Shown here: piece by piece, positions 1 through 10,754 of the stretch
Layout: every line of letters begins with the position of its first letter
How positions within the stretch are numbered: position 1 is the stretch's first letter
Source: Acidovorax sp. sic0104
Lineage (GTDB): Bacteria; Pseudomonadota; Gammaproteobacteria; Burkholderiales; Burkholderiaceae_C
NCBI RefSeq assembly: GCF_019219095.1
Contig: NZ_JAHUWH010000017.1
Location: 62,001-126,000 of the forward strand
Direction: 5' to 3'
DNA length: 64,000 nucleotides
Program-made: the position numbers and the translations under genes
The notes under the pieces: model-generated
What the model was told of the DNA's origin: nothing
Databases searched by the model: none
What the model saw: the letters and a program-made list of their open reading frames with translations, nothing else

Positions 1-794
1 GCGTCGGGATCCGAGCCGCGCACCGACTTGTGCAGCGCGCTGATGGTGTCGTAGAACTGCTCGCCGCCCTTGTCGTAGCGGCGCATGCGCTCGCCCAGCA
101 CCTTGAGCAGCCAGGCGTCGGTGATCTCGGCAAGCTTCTCCTGGGCAGCGGCCATGGCCAGCGTCTCCAGGGTGTTGAGCAGCCGGCGGGCGTCGCCGTC
201 GGCATAGGCCACCAGGCGGTCGATTGCTACATTTTCAATAGCTGGAAGCGCTTTCTCCGTCTGCGCCAGAGCCACAATCTGCTTCAAATCCTCTTCCGAC
301 AGCGGCTGCAGCACATACACGGCAGCGCGCGACAGCAGCGCGGAGTTGACCTCGAACGACGGGTTCTCGGTGGTGGCGCCGATGAAGGTGAACAGGCCCG
401 ATTCGACATGCGGCAGGAAGGCGTCCTGCTGGCTCTTGTTGAAGCGGTGCACTTCGTCGACGAACACGATGGTGCGCTGCTGCATCAGCCCGTCGCGCGC
501 CGCCTGGGCGCGCTCGACCGCCTCACGGATGTCCTTGACCCCGCCCAGCACCGCGCTGATGCTGATGAACTGCGCATCGAACGCATCGGCCATGAGCCGC
601 GCGATGGTGGTCTTGCCCACGCCCGGCGGCCCCCACAGGATGCAGCTGTGGGGCCGGCCCGACTCGAACGCCAGGCGCAGCGGCATGCCGGGGCCCAGCA
701 CATGCTGCTGGCCTATCACCTCGCCGAGCGTGCGAGGGCGCAGCCGTTCGGCCAGGGGCTGGTGCAGGTGGGGCGATGGAGGCGCTTCGGTCAT
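1..794 (-). CDS. rarA: Replication-associated recombination protein A (AAA+ ATPase), 3' part missing
   Basis: This is the N-terminal about 264 residues of RarA/MgsA, the clamp-loader-like AAA+ ATPase that acts at stalled replication forks. The rest of the gene lies beyond the left edge. A Walker A motif GPPGVGKTT sits near residues 55-63 and a Walker B motif IVFVDEVHRF near 109-118, followed by the sensor region with GATTENPSFE. The ATG is preceded by GGAG very close to the start. A short dispersed repeat (226-254) lies inside the gene and is read in frame as part of the lid region. Identity is secure from the motif order; only the C-terminal tetramerisation part is unseen. Confidence 0.93.
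   Translation of the reverse strand, partial: MTEAPPSPHLHQPLAERLRPRTLGEVIGQQHVLGPGMPLRLAFESGRPHSCILWGPPGVGKTTIARLMADAFDAQFISISAVLGGVKDIREAVERAQAARDGLMQQRTIVFVDEVHRFNKSQQDAFLPHVESGLFTFIGATTENPSFEVNSALLSRAAVYVLQPLSEEDLKQIVALAQTEKALPAIENVAIDRLVAYADGDARRLLNTLETLAMAAAQEKLAEITDAWLLKVLGERMRRYDKGGEQFYDTISALHKSVRGSDPD
226..254 (+). repeat. Dispersed two-hairpin repeat, copy 1 (inside rarA)
   Basis: GCTAcattttcaaTAGC followed by TGGAAGCGCTTT. This matches the first hairpin and the AGCGCTT half of the repeat family seen about eleven more times in this window. It is read in frame by rarA on the opposite strand. Confidence 0.6.
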
Positions 795-1016
795 GCTCCG
801 ATTCCATCACATCCGCCTGGCCCGCAGGCCGCAACGGGCATGGCGTGCGTGCAGGATGCGGCCCTGCCCGACACGAGCTTCTTGCGCCGCGCCGACGGCA
901 CTGCCGGCGGCTGCCAGCCCGGTACGGCCCCCAGGTGACAGACATGGAGCAACCCAGCGTCTAGTATCAGGCCGGCCAGTTCACACATTCCCGTCCATTA
1001 CCGGAGCCTGCCAGCC

Positions 1017-1376
1017 ATGTCCCTTGCAGCCAATATCGTCGTCGGCCTGATCGGCGTCCTGCACGTCTACATCCTCGTGCTCGAGATGTTCCTGTGGGAA
1101 AAGCCCGCCGGGCGCAAGGCCTTCGGCCAGTCCAGGGAGCAGGCCGCAGCCACCAAGGTGCTGGCTGCCAATCAGGGCCTGTACAACGGCTTTCTTGCCG
1201 CAGGGCTGTTCTGGGGCCTGTACCTGGGCGACGCCGCAGGCCTGGGCGTGAAGGTGTTCTTCCTGCTGTGCGTGCTGGTCGCCGGCCTGTACGGCGCGGC
1301 CACAGCCAGCCGCAAGATCCTGTTCATCCAGTCCGTGCCCGCCGCCATCGGGCTGGCTCTTTTGCTGCTGGCCTGA
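1017..1376 (+). CDS. DUF1304 family membrane protein
   Basis: A 119-residue protein with four likely membrane helices: residues about 3-23, 55-72, 78-95 and 103-118. The sequence matches the DUF1304 pattern, with an early VLHVYILVLEMFLW segment and a central NQGLYNGFLAAGLFWG segment. The family is found widely in bacteria as a small inner-membrane protein of unknown function. It is convergent with lolA, 33 bp apart, and no terminator hairpin is obvious between them. The ATG choice fits the family length. No enzymatic residues are apparent and I do not assign a role. Confidence 0.85.
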   Translation: MSLAANIVVGLIGVLHVYILVLEMFLWEKPAGRKAFGQSREQAAATKVLAANQGLYNGFLAAGLFWGLYLGDAAGLGVKVFFLLCVLVAGLYGAATASRKILFIQSVPAAIGLALLLLA

Positions 1377-1409
1377 GCCCCAGTGCGCGCGGAGCAGGAC
1401 TGCGCCGCT

Positions 1410-2042
1410 CTACTGCTTGACCACATCCGCCCCTGCAGGCGGCTTGAACTGGAAGGTGCCCGCCGGCAGCGATGCGTTGGTCTGCATGCCGTTGAAGCGG
1501 ATCTGCGAACGCTGGCCGAAACTGTCCAGAATGTCCAGGGCTGCCAGTTGCTCGCTGGCAAAGCCCACGCGCACGCTCTTGAGCTGGCCTTCCTTGGTCT
1601 TGGGGGTGGCCAGCACCCACTGCAGGCCGTCCTGGTCTGGAGCGTTTTCAAGCGTGAATTCGGCCTTCAGGGCCGACAGGTCCGGCGCCGATGCCAACAG
1701 CGCTGCCGGCGTGGTGCCAAGCGCCTGTGCCTGGGCGCGCTGCGTGACCTGGTTCAGGTCCACGTCGTAGAGCCACAACGTCTGGCCGTCGGCCACGATG
1801 GTCTGCTCGAAGGGCTTCTTGTAGACGAACTTGAAGCGGTTGGGACGCTGGAACTCGAAGCTGCCGCTCGATTGCTTGGTGCGCGCTGCCTGGCCGTCCT
1901 TGGGCGGAGAGGTCACGGTCTGCGTGAATTCCGCCTTGCCCGTCTGGCTGCCCTTCATGAAGGACTCCAGGTTCTTCAGGCCGTCAGCGCTTGCTGCGCC
2001 TGCGGCAACTGCTATCAAAATTGTAGTGGCGATCTTTTTCAA
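1410..2042 (-). CDS. lolA: Outer-membrane lipoprotein carrier protein LolA
   Basis: A 210-residue periplasmic chaperone that takes lipoproteins released by LolCDE across the periplasm to LolB at the outer membrane. It starts with a signal peptide (KKIATTILIAVAAGAASA, cleavage near residue 20), followed by the LolA beta-barrel pattern with the FxGxFxxxRPxRFKFVYKKPF-like segment around residues 60-80. It lies 57 bp downstream of ftsK on the same strand, the usual ftsK-lolA order in beta- and gammaproteobacteria, and is probably co-transcribed. The signal-peptide codons overlap a partial dispersed repeat (2010-2026). Confidence 0.95.
   Translation of the reverse strand: MKKIATTILIAVAAGAASADGLKNLESFMKGSQTGKAEFTQTVTSPPKDGQAARTKQSSGSFEFQRPNRFKFVYKKPFEQTIVADGQTLWLYDVDLNQVTQRAQAQALGTTPAALLASAPDLSALKAEFTLENAPDQDGLQWVLATPKTKEGQLKSVRVGFASEQLAALDILDSFGQRSQIRFNGMQTNASLPAGTFQFKPPAGADVVKQ
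2010..2026 (+). repeat. Dispersed repeat, weak partial copy 2 (in lolA signal peptide)
   Basis: TGCTATCAAAATTGTAG matches only the first hairpin of the dispersed family. The second hairpin is not convincing here, so this may be chance or a decayed copy. Confidence 0.35.
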
Positions 2043-2099
2043 CAGAAACTCCTGGGGGGTGCGGTCCAGGCCGGCACGATGGCCCGGCCTGTCGGCCTT

Positions 2100-4439
2100 T
2101 CACTCGCTGCGGTTGGGAACCAGCACTTCGCGCTGGCCGCTGGCCGTGAGGCCGCTCACCAGGCCCGCCTTTTCCATGTCTTCGAGCAGGCGCGCCGACC
2201 GGTTGTAGCCAATGCGCAGCTTGCGCTGCACGTACGAGATGCTCGCCTTGCGGTCCTTGAGCACCACTTCGACGGCCTGGTCGTACATGGGGTCCTTCTC
2301 GCCCCCATCGCCGCCGCCGCCTTCTCCTGACAGATCACCGTCACCGTCCACAGTTCCGCCCTCGAGCACGCCCTCTATGTAGTCCGGCTCCCCTTGTTCC
2401 TTGAGGTAGCTGACGACACGGTGTACTTCTTCGTCCGACACGAAGGCGCCGTGCACCCGTATCGGCAGACCCGTGCCGCTGGCCATGTAGAGCATGTCGC
2501 CCATGCCCAGCAGCGCTTCGGCGCCCATCTGGTCCAGGATGGTGCGGCTGTCGATCTTGGAGCCCACCGAGAACGCGATGCGGGTCGGGATGTTGGCCTT
2601 GATCAGGCCGGTGATGACATCCACGCTGGGCCGCTGCGTGGCCAGGATCAGGTGGATGCCGGCCGCCCGCGCCTTCTGCGCCAGGCGGGCGATCAACTCT
2701 TCGATCTTCTTGCCCACCACCATCATCAGATCGGCCAGCTCGTCGATGATGACCACGATGTGCGGCAGGCGTTGCAGGGGCTCGGGCTCCTCCGGCGTCA
2801 GGCTGAAGGGGTTGTAGATGAACTCCTCGCGCGCCTTGGCTTCGTCGATCTTGGTGTTGTAGCCCGCCAGGTTGCGCACCCCGAGCTTGGACATCAGCTT
2901 GTAGCGGCGCTCCATCTCGGCCACGCACCAGTTCAGCCCGTGGGCCGCCTGCTTCATGTCGGTGACCACGGGCGCCAGCAGGTGCGGGATGCCTTCGTAG
3001 ACCGACATTTCCAGCATCTTGGGGTCGATCATCAACAGGCGCACATCGCGCGCCTCGGCCTTGTACAACAGCGACAGGATCATCGCGTTGATCCCCACCG
3101 ACTTGCCCGAGCCCGTGGTACCGGCCACCAGTACGTGCGGCATCTTGGCCAGGTCGGCCACCACCGGGTTGCCCACGATGTCCTTGCCCAGGCCCATGGT
3201 GAGCATGCTCTTGGCCTCGTGGTAGACCTGCGAGCCGAGGATCTCGGACAGCCGGATGGACTGGCGCTTGGCGTTGGGCAACTCCAACGCCATGTAGTTC
3301 TTGCCCGGAATGGTTTCCACCACGCGGATGGACACCAGGCTCAGCGAACGCGCCAGATCCTTGGCCAGGCCCACGATCTGCGAGCCCTTCACGCCCGTGG
3401 CGGGTTCGATCTCGTAGCGCGTGATCACCGGGCCCGGCATGGCCGCGACCACGCGCACCTCCACGCCGAAATCCTTGAGCTTCTTCTCGATGAGCCGGCT
3501 GGTCATCTCCAGCGTCTCGGGCGCCACGGTTTCCTGGCGCTGCTGCGGTCCGTCGAGCAGGTCCACCAGGGGCAGCTTGCTGTCGGGCATCTCGGTGAAC
3601 AGGGGCTTTTGGCGCTCCTTGACCACGCGGGTGCTCTGCGGAACGTCCACCAGGACCGGCTCGATGATCTGGATGGGCTCGGGGTGCTGCACCTCGCTCT
3701 CGATGCGCTCTTCCAGCACCACCACCTCGCGCTCGCGGGCCGCCTTGCGGCCCACGGCCACGTCCTTGGCGACTTCGCGCTTGGCCAGGCGCGACTGCAC
3801 GAGTGAATCGATGCGCGACCCCAGCGTCTCCGCCACGTGCCCCCACGAGAAACGAAACACCAGCGCCGCGCCCAGCACGGCGATCACGATCGACAGCAGG
3901 GCCGAGCCGGTGTAGCCCAGCCACTTCACGCTGGCGGGCCCCACCACATAGCCCAGCACGCCACCGGCGTGCCCGCCCGGCAGCAGCGATTCGAAGCGGT
4001 ACAGCCGCGACCATTCCAGGGCCGTGCTGGCGCACATCAGCAGCACCAGCCCGCCCCAGAACAGCGCGCGGCGCTGCATAGGACTGGCGGCACCCGGCAC
4101 CTGCTCGCCGCCGCGCATCCAGCGCGCGAGCGACGACAGCCAGGCGCGCACGCCCGCCGCCACACACCACCACACGGAAAAGCCGAGCGCGAAGTAGCTG
4201 CCGTCGGCCAGCCAAGCGCCGAACCTGCCGGCCCAGTTGGCCACCATGCGGGCATCCCGCGCACCGGAATTGGAAAAAGCCGCATCCTGCGCGGAGTAGC
4301 TGACGAGCGCCAGCAACCAGAAAACCAGGGCCAGCAGGCCCACCATCAGGCCGATCTCATGGCCGAAACGGGCAGCACCCGTGCGGGGCGGCGACTTCGC
4401 CGCGGACGATGCGTTCAGGGTATTGAGGGAATAGGTCAT
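2100..4439 (-). CDS. ftsK: DNA translocase FtsK
   Basis: A 779-residue septal DNA pump that moves chromosome ends toward dif and activates XerCD. The order is four N-terminal membrane helices within residues about 25-190, a short charged linker (about 210-290), the RecA-like motor with Walker A GTTGSGKS near residue 440 and Walker B LMIDPK, and a C-terminal winged-helix gamma domain ([18 protein letters not shown] onward) that reads KOPS. The linker is short compared with the E. coli protein, as in many FtsK/SpoIIIE of this length. The ATG at 4439 (MTYSLNTL) is preferred; an in-frame GTG at 4469 would add ten residues, and neither has a clear Shine-Dalgarno. lolA follows it. Confidence 0.95.
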   Translation of the reverse strand: MTYSLNTLNASSAAKSPPRTGAARFGHEIGLMVGLLALVFWLLALVSYSAQDAAFSNSGARDARMVANWAGRFGAWLADGSYFALGFSVWWCVAAGVRAWLSSLARWMRGGEQVPGAASPMQRRALFWGGLVLLMCASTALEWSRLYRFESLLPGGHAGGVLGYVVGPASVKWLGYTGSALLSIVIAVLGAALVFRFSWGHVAETLGSRIDSLVQSRLAKREVAKDVAVGRKAAREREVVVLEERIESEVQHPEPIQIIEPVLVDVPQSTRVVKERQKPLFTEMPDSKLPLVDLLDGPQQRQETVAPETLEMTSRLIEKKLKDFGVEVRVVAAMPGPVITRYEIEPATGVKGSQIVGLAKDLARSLSLVSIRVVETIPGKNYMALELPNAKRQSIRLSEILGSQVYHEAKSMLTMGLGKDIVGNPVVADLAKMPHVLVAGTTGSGKSVGINAMILSLLYKAEARDVRLLMIDPKMLEMSVYEGIPHLLAPVVTDMKQAAHGLNWCVAEMERRYKLMSKLGVRNLAGYNTKIDEAKAREEFIYNPFSLTPEEPEPLQRLPHIVVIIDELADLMMVVGKKIEELIARLAQKARAAGIHLILATQRPSVDVITGLIKANIPTRIAFSVGSKIDSRTILDQMGAEALLGMGDMLYMASGTGLPIRVHGAFVSDEEVHRVVSYLKEQGEPDYIEGVLEGGTVDGDGDLSGEGGGGDGGEKDPMYDQAVEVVLKDRKASISYVQRKLRIGYNRSARLLEDMEKAGLVSGLTASGQREVLVPNRSE

Positions 4440-4512
4440 ATGCGTGCGCAGCGAGCTTAACGCAACCACCGGCAGCAGCCGCCACCGATCCCCGCCAACA
4501 GCTCCCTGCGCG

Positions 4513-5190
4513 TCAACCCAGTGCGTTCAACCGGTCCTTGAGCAGCGTAGCGCCGCTGGGCAGCACCTCGATGAAGCCGCGCTCTTCCAGGTCCTTCATC
4601 ACGCGGCTGACCATCTCGCGGGAAGCGCCCACCATCTTGGCCAGGTCCTGGCGGGAGATCTTGTCCTTGATGATCAACTGGCCCTGCGCATCGGGCGTGG
4701 CGAAATCGAGCAGTGCATGCGCAACGCGCCCATACACGTCCAGCAGTGCCAGAGACTCTATCTTGCGGTCGGCATGGCGCAGGCGCTTGACCAGCCCGCG
4801 CATCACCACCAGCGACATGGAGGCGTTCTCGGTCAGGCAGCGCGCGAACTCGGTGCGGCCGAGCATGAGCACGTCGGTCTGCACCTCGGCGCGCACGGTG
4901 GCCGAATGGGGTTCGTTGTCGATGATGCTCATCTCGCCCAGATAGTCGCCCTGCGAGAGCGTGGCCAGGATCACCTCGCGGCCCCGGCTGTCGGAAGTCA
5001 TCACCCGGGCTCGCCCGGTCAGCAGGATGAACAGCGCGTCCGACTTGTGCCCCTGCTCCACCAGGGTTTCGCCGCGCTTGAAGCGGCGCTTGATGACCGC
5101 GCCGCTGATCACCTCGGCCTGCGTCACCGTGAGCAGCGAAAACAGGGGCACCCGGCGCAGCAGATCCAGGTTGGACAACATCGTCGACAT
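4513..5190 (-). CDS. Crp/Fnr family transcriptional regulator
   Basis: A 225-residue regulator with an N-terminal cyclic-nucleotide-binding beta-roll (residues about 15-125, [21 protein letters not shown] resembling the phosphate-binding cassette). A long helix follows, then a Crp-type winged helix near 165-210 ([21 protein letters not shown]). There is no Fnr-type N-terminal cysteine cluster, so an oxygen-sensing iron-sulphur cluster is unlikely. The start at 5190 is set by GAGGAG ten bases upstream; an upstream in-frame extension lacks support. It is divergent from trxB with 230 bp between, so it may control itself or trxB. The ligand is unknown. Confidence 0.88.
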   Translation of the reverse strand: MSTMLSNLDLLRRVPLFSLLTVTQAEVISGAVIKRRFKRGETLVEQGHKSDALFILLTGRARVMTSDSRGREVILATLSQGDYLGEMSIIDNEPHSATVRAEVQTDVLMLGRTEFARCLTENASMSLVVMRGLVKRLRHADRKIESLALLDVYGRVAHALLDFATPDAQGQLIIKDKISRQDLAKMVGASREMVSRVMKDLEERGFIEVLPSGATLLKDRLNALG

Positions 5191-5270
5191 AAAAAGCTTC
5201 TCCTCTCGATGTGGCATGCACTTTCGCGGACCCGTGAAAGACCTGGCGCGCAAGGTGCGGTTGCACCTGA

Positions 5271-6400
<1,130 letters not shown>

Positions 6401-6561
6401 CCGTGGCTTTGCTGAATTCGGCTTCGCCTTTGCGCGGCAGTTCGGGCAGCAAAACCGGGTTACCGCCACCCTTTCTGGCGAGGTGAGGCCGCCAGCGAGC
6501 CCTCGGCAAGGATTGCCCAGGGCGCCCGCAAACGGCCGTTAAAAAGTATCGGAGTGTCCTC

Positions 6562-6795
6562 ATGGCACGCGTCTGCGACGTAACGGGCAAGAAGCCCATG
6601 ACCGGGAACAATGTTTCCCACGCCAACAACAAAACCAAGCGCCGGTTCCTGCCGAACCTGCAATACCGCCGTTTCTGGGTCGAGAGCGAAAACCGCTGGG
6701 TGCGCCTGCGCGTTTCGAGCGCTGCCCTGCGTTTGATCGACAAGAACGGTATCGACTCGGTGCTCGCAGACCTGCGCGCACGTGGCCAAGCCTAA
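6562..6795 (+). CDS. rpmB: 50S ribosomal protein L28
   Basis: A 77-residue basic ribosomal protein beginning [21 protein letters not shown], the conserved L28 start, and ending in the family's [20 protein letters not shown] segment. It sits in the 50S subunit near the E site. GGAG lies nine bases upstream of the ATG. rpmG follows after 11 bp, the normal rpmB-rpmG operon. The zinc-binding cysteine set of some L28 proteins is absent; only one cysteine is present. Confidence 0.97.
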   Translation: MARVCDVTGKKPMTGNNVSHANNKTKRRFLPNLQYRRFWVESENRWVRLRVSSAALRLIDKNGIDSVLADLRARGQA

Positions 6796-6806
6796 GGAGA
6801 AGCACC

Positions 6807-6977
6807 ATGGCAAGCAAAGGCGGACGCGACAAGATCAAGCTGGAATCCACTGCGGGTACCGGCCACTTCTACACCACGACCAAGAACAAGAAGACGATGC
6901 CCGAGAAGATGCTGATCATGAAATTTGATCCCAAGGCTCGCAAGCACGTCGAATACAAGGAAATCAAGCTGAAGTAA
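6807..6977 (+). CDS. rpmG: 50S ribosomal protein L33
   Basis: A 56-residue ribosomal protein translating as [20 protein letters not shown] and ending [11 protein letters not shown], the standard proteobacterial L33. There is no CxxC pair, so it is the zinc-free form. AAGGAG sits six bases upstream of the ATG. It is the last gene of the rpmB-rpmG operon and is followed 23 bp later by a strong intrinsic terminator. It is very short but certain by sequence and context. Confidence 0.97.
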   Translation: MASKGGRDKIKLESTAGTGHFYTTTKNKKTMPEKMLIMKFDPKARKHVEYKEIKLK

Positions 6978-7000
6978 TTCAGCCTGCCTTCCCCAAGAAG

Positions 7001-7023
7001 CCGCCCTCCTGGGCGGTTTTTTT
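7001..7023 (+). terminator. Intrinsic terminator of rpmB-rpmG
   Basis: CCGCCC-tcct-GGGCGG stem followed by seven T residues, just after the rpmG stop. Confidence 0.92.
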
Positions 7024-7067
7024 ATGGCCGTACGGAATCCGGCCTCCCGCAGGCCGTCAACACGTTC

Positions 7068-8576
7068 TCAGGCGGCCTTGCGAACGGCCGGCAGTTCGGC
7101 GCACTGCGCCGCCAAAAGCGCGCCGAGCGTGCGGTAACCCGCCTCCACCTCGGCGGTGAATGGCATCCCGCAGCTCAGCCGCAGAAAGTGCTCGTAACGC
7201 CCCGTGTTCGAGAACATGGGACCCGGTGCCACGCGGATGCCCTTGTGCAGCGCCTCGTCGTACAGGCGCGTGGACGACAGCCCCTGCGGGAGCTCCAGCC
7301 ACAGGCTCAGGCCGCCCGGTGGCAGGCTCAGGCGAGTGCCCGGCGGAAAGTACCGCGCAACAGCCCGGGCGGCCTGCTCGCGCTGCAGGCGCAGTTGCGC
7401 ACGCATGCGGCGCATGTGGCGCTCGTAGGCCGGCGAGTCCACGCTGCGCGCCGCCAGCAGCTGCGACCATGTCTGCATGTTGCGCGTGCGGGCGAACTTG
7501 ATCATCTGCACACGGGCCTGCCAGCGCCCGGCGCTCATCCAGCCCTGGCGCAGGCCGGGCGCAAAGCTCTTGCTGAGCGATGCGCAATAGATCACTTGCC
7601 CTGCATCGCCCGGCCGGTCCCATGCCTTGGCGGGGCGCAGTACATGCGGCGATTCCACGAATTCCCGGTAGATGTCGTCCTCGATGAGTGCCAGCCCATG
7701 TTCCACACACAGTGCCACCAGGCGCTGCTTGTGTGCATCGGGCATCACGCTGCCCTGGGGCATCTGCAGGTGCGGCACCACCACCACGCCCTTGAGCCGG
7801 GGCTCGTTGCGCGCGGCCAACTCCAGCGCCTCCAGCGACATGCCGGTGTGCGGGCTGCTGGGAATCTCCAGCGCGCGCAGCCCGCGCACCTCGATGGCCT
7901 GCAGGATGCCGAAGAAGGTGGGGGACTCGACGGCGATCACGTCGCCTGGCTCCGCCACCGCATCCAGGGCCAGGTTCACCGCTTCGGAGTTGCCGTGCGT
8001 CGCGCCGATGTCTGCCGGCGCCACGCACACACCGAAGGTCAGCGCGTGCCGTGCCATGGCCTGCTGGAACTCGGGATGGGTGGTGGGCGCCGACGGCCCG
8101 TACACCAGGATATCGGGCTGCTCGCGCAGCAGTGCGTGGGCCATCCGGTTGAGTGCGGCCGCGTCGAACAGGCTGGGCGCCGGCATGGCGCTGCCCAGGT
8201 CAAGCGGGAGCGGGCCGGCACGGCGGGCTTTCTCCAGAAACCCCGAAATTCGCTCATTGATGCCCGCAAAGACGTGCGGATCCTCAGCCAGGGGCTCGTG
8301 CAGCTCAGGCTCGCGGGCCTGGGGCAACGCCACGCCGCCCGGCTCGCGTACGAAGTAGCCCACCCGCTCGCGCGCATCCAGACAGCCTTGGGATTCGAGA
8401 TGGCGCAACACCTGCAGCGCCGTGGTCAGGCTCACCTGGTGGCGCTGGCATAGCTCGCGCACCGACGGCATGCGCATGCCGGGCGCCAGGCTGCCTGCTG
8501 CGATCGCCTGTTCATACAAGGCCGCCAGCTGACGGTACAGCGGGGCTTCCCGTTTGTCGGAGGAAGAAGAAGGCAT
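7068..8576 (-). CDS. MocR-type regulator (GntR helix-turn-helix plus class I aminotransferase fold)
   Basis: A 502-residue PLP-dependent regulator. Residues about 12-78 form a GntR winged helix (PLYRQLAALYEQAIAAG, then MPSVRELCQRHQVSLTTA). After a linker the rest is a fold-type I aminotransferase domain with the Schiff-base lysine at about 336 in SLSKSFAPG and the ARTR-like phosphate site downstream. Members sense amino acids or PLP and control nearby genes. The adjacent divergent gene (8812) is the natural candidate target, and a near-palindrome CTGGACCGGTACAG lies between them. The effector cannot be told from sequence. Confidence 0.9.
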   Translation of the reverse strand: MPSSSSDKREAPLYRQLAALYEQAIAAGSLAPGMRMPSVRELCQRHQVSLTTALQVLRHLESQGCLDARERVGYFVREPGGVALPQAREPELHEPLAEDPHVFAGINERISGFLEKARRAGPLPLDLGSAMPAPSLFDAAALNRMAHALLREQPDILVYGPSAPTTHPEFQQAMARHALTFGVCVAPADIGATHGNSEAVNLALDAVAEPGDVIAVESPTFFGILQAIEVRGLRALEIPSSPHTGMSLEALELAARNEPRLKGVVVVPHLQMPQGSVMPDAHKQRLVALCVEHGLALIEDDIYREFVESPHVLRPAKAWDRPGDAGQVIYCASLSKSFAPGLRQGWMSAGRWQARVQMIKFARTRNMQTWSQLLAARSVDSPAYERHMRRMRAQLRLQREQAARAVARYFPPGTRLSLPPGGLSLWLELPQGLSSTRLYDEALHKGIRVAPGPMFSNTGRYEHFLRLSCGMPFTAEVEAGYRTLGALLAAQCAELPAVRKAA

Positions 8577-8648
8577 GGCAGGCTCTCAGTGCGACCGTGG
8601 GCTCAAACGCGGCAACAACAGGTCAAGGCGACATCCTGCCGCAACACC

Positions 8649-8662
8649 CTGGACCGGTACAG
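8649..8662. promoter_or_regulatory. Possible MocR operator
   Basis: CTGGACCGGTACAG is a 12-of-14 palindrome around ACCGGT in the 235-bp divergent region between the MocR-type gene and the gene at 8812. MocR regulators often bind GTAC/GGTAC-containing sites at their own promoters. The role is inferred from position only. Confidence 0.3.
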
Positions 8663-8811
8663 ATACAGGAAAGGCAAGATGCAACCATAACAGGACACCA
8701 GGAATCGATGCTGTTCTAGCCCGCATTGCGGCCGCGTGTACCTAGTGGGCGAGGCCTGCTTTTCCTACGCTAAAGGCCTTCTGCAGCCACCCCGTTCAGG
8801 AACACCGCACC

Positions 8812-9213
8812 ATGCCACAGCCCAGTCCATCCAGCATTTCCCCCACCACAACCACCATGGGTCTCCTGCCCGGCCAGAGCCTCTGGCTATACCTGCCGCC
8901 AGGAGGTTTCCTGCGCGCGACGCAAGGAGAAGTGTGCGTGCGCTTCACCCCGGACAACTGCGGGCACGCCCTGCACACACCTACCCACGCCAGGCTCAAG
9001 GCCGGCGACTACCTGCCGCGCGATGTGAAACAGGCGCAGGCTGCATGGGTCCTGGTGGACAACGCCCTGCACTGCCGCGCGGAAATCCAGGTGACCGAAG
9101 GCACGCCGGCACCCAGGCTGCGGCACGTGGCCGCACGGTGGATGCGCGCCTTGGCAGGCCGATTGGGGAAAAAAGGCCGCACATACGGCGGCGCGTTGCA
9201 CGCCACGCGGTGA
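8812..9213 (+). CDS. Hypothetical protein, possibly DUF2917-like
   Basis: A 133-residue cytoplasmic protein with no signal peptide. After a serine/threonine-rich start, residues about 17-75 read LLPGQSLWLYLPPGGFLRATQGEVCVRF and RLKAGDYLPRD. This resembles the small beta-rich DUF2917 fold (an LPPG turn, a G-x-V-x-V strand, then a later GD turn), but the match is weak by eye. The tail is basic. It is divergent from the MocR-type regulator and convergent with the desaturase. No catalytic residues are evident. Confidence 0.6.
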   Translation: MPQPSPSSISPTTTTMGLLPGQSLWLYLPPGGFLRATQGEVCVRFTPDNCGHALHTPTHARLKAGDYLPRDVKQAQAAWVLVDNALHCRAEIQVTEGTPAPRLRHVAARWMRALAGRLGKKGRTYGGALHATR

Positions 9214-9225
9214 CCAGGAGCGCCC

Positions 9226-9260
9226 AAAGAAAAAGGCCTTGCCCGGGAGGCAAGGCCTTG
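9226..9260 (-). terminator. Intrinsic terminator of the desaturase gene
   Basis: On the minus strand a perfect 10-bp stem AAGGCCTTGC / GCAAGGCCTT with a 7-base loop is followed by TTTTT. It lies 29 bp beyond the desaturase stop. Confidence 0.85.
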
Positions 9261-9288
9261 GCGGACCGCAGAGGTCTGCCCGGTCGCT

Positions 9289-10503
9289 TCAGGCCTGGGC
9301 CGCACGCAGCCGCAGCGAGAACTCGCGCAGTGCGGCAATGCCACTTTCCTCGGCCCGGCGGCACCAGGCCTGCAGGTCGGCCGTGAGCTGCTCGCGGGAC
9401 TGCGATGTATTGAGCCACAGTTGGCGCAGCTCTTCGCGCATGGTGACCATCTTGTCGAGCGCGGGGTGCGCAGCACGCGCCTGGGCCAGTTGCGGCAGCG
9501 CGACGGCGGGCACTTTCTCGGCATCGCGGTGCAGCCAGCGCTTGGCGGCCTTGAGTACCGAAACGTCCGCCTGGCGCGCCTTGAGCGCGGCGATCTCTTC
9601 CTTGCAGGCCTGGCGCACGCCGCGCGCATAGCCGGCCATCACCTCGTAGCGGTTGGCGATCAAGGCCTCTAGCGTCTTCTCGTCGGCCACGGCTTTCACG
9701 TCGCCCAGTTGCAGCTTGGGCGGCACCTTCTTGACGGTAGCCCAGCCCACCTTCCGCATCAGGCTGATGTAGACCCAGCCGATGTCGAACTCGTACGGCT
9801 TGACCGAGAACTTGGCCGACGTGGGGTAAGTGTGGTGGTTGTTGTGCAGCTCTTCGCCGCCGATGATCACGCCCCAGGGCGAGAGATTGGTGCTCGCATC
9901 GGTGGCTTCGAAGTTGCGATAGCCCCAGTAGTGGCCGATGCCGTTGACCACCCCCGCGGCCCAGAAGGGGATCCAGAGCATCTGCACGGCCCAGACAGCC
10001 GCCCCCAGCGCACCGAACAGGGCCAGGTTCAGGACCAGCATCAGGCCCACGCCCTGCCATCCGAAACGCGTGTACACGTTGCGCTCCATCCAGTCATCGG
10101 GCGTGCCGTGGCCGAACTTCTTCATCGTCTCCAGGTTCTTCGATTCGGCACGATACAGCTCGGCGCCGCGCCACATCACGGTGTCCAGACCCCGCGTCTG
10201 CGGGCTGTGCGGGTCGTCCACCGTTTCGCACTTGGCGTGGTGCTTGCGATGGATGGCCACCCATTCCTTGGTGACCATGCCTGTGCCGATCCAGAGCCAG
10301 AATCGGAAGAAATGTGAGGGAACGGCGTGCAGGTCAAGAGACCGGTGAGCCTGCGCACGGTGCAGGAAGATGGTGACCGCCGCAATGGTGATGTGGGTGG
10401 TCGCCAGGGTGTACAACACGATCTGCCACCAGGCCAGATTCCACAATCCATGGCCAAGCCAGTCGATGGCAGCGTTCAGTACAGCCCAATCGGGTAACAG
10501 CAT
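9289..10503 (-). CDS. Acyl-CoA / fatty-acid desaturase (delta-9 type)
   Basis: A 404-residue membrane di-iron desaturase that introduces a double bond into saturated acyl chains and so adjusts membrane fluidity. The three histidine boxes are intact: HRAQAHR near residues 48-54, HRKHH near 85-89, and HNNHH near 220-224. Hydrophobic segments lie at about 20-45, 60-80 and 150-190. An extra 110-residue charged, helical C-terminal tail follows the catalytic domain. The ATG at 10503 is preferred over an in-frame TTG at 10524; neither has a strong ribosome site. It is a monocistronic gene with its own terminator. Confidence 0.92.
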   Translation of the reverse strand: MLLPDWAVLNAAIDWLGHGLWNLAWWQIVLYTLATTHITIAAVTIFLHRAQAHRSLDLHAVPSHFFRFWLWIGTGMVTKEWVAIHRKHHAKCETVDDPHSPQTRGLDTVMWRGAELYRAESKNLETMKKFGHGTPDDWMERNVYTRFGWQGVGLMLVLNLALFGALGAAVWAVQMLWIPFWAAGVVNGIGHYWGYRNFEATDASTNLSPWGVIIGGEELHNNHHTYPTSAKFSVKPYEFDIGWVYISLMRKVGWATVKKVPPKLQLGDVKAVADEKTLEALIANRYEVMAGYARGVRQACKEEIAALKARQADVSVLKAAKRWLHRDAEKVPAVALPQLAQARAAHPALDKMVTMREELRQLWLNTSQSREQLTADLQAWCRRAEESGIAALREFSLRLRAAQA

Positions 10504-10716
10504 AGTGAGAAAAACCTTGTACAAGACACCCGGCCACCAGCGGTGGCGGGTCGGAGGATTTTAAAGGGAGGCTCCCTGTTTTCGATCAGAGGTTATCCGC
10601 AGTAGCAAGGGTGAATTGGCACCTGCGTCGCCTGCACGACAAGGCATGCAACCCCTGTGCCAGAGCGGACGAAGCGACGCAGCGGCACGCCGCTTCAAGG
10701 TATGTTTCGTCGCTCG

Positions 10717-10754
10717 CCCCTTGAGGGAAGACGCGCAGCGGCTCAGGGGGGTTA
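10717..10754 (-). repeat. Dispersed GC-rich repeat B, copy downstream of rsmB
   Basis: Reading the minus strand from the rsmB stop codon: CCCCCCTGAGCCGCTGCGCG, then TCTTCCCTCAAGGGG. It aligns with 12048-12083 on the plus strand. The complementary CCCC/GGGG ends allow a hairpin. Confidence 0.55.

Noticed and set aside
8554-8745. Short open frame opposite and upstream of the MocR-type gene
   Set aside because: No ribosome site, no conserved features, and it overlaps the regulator's start region.
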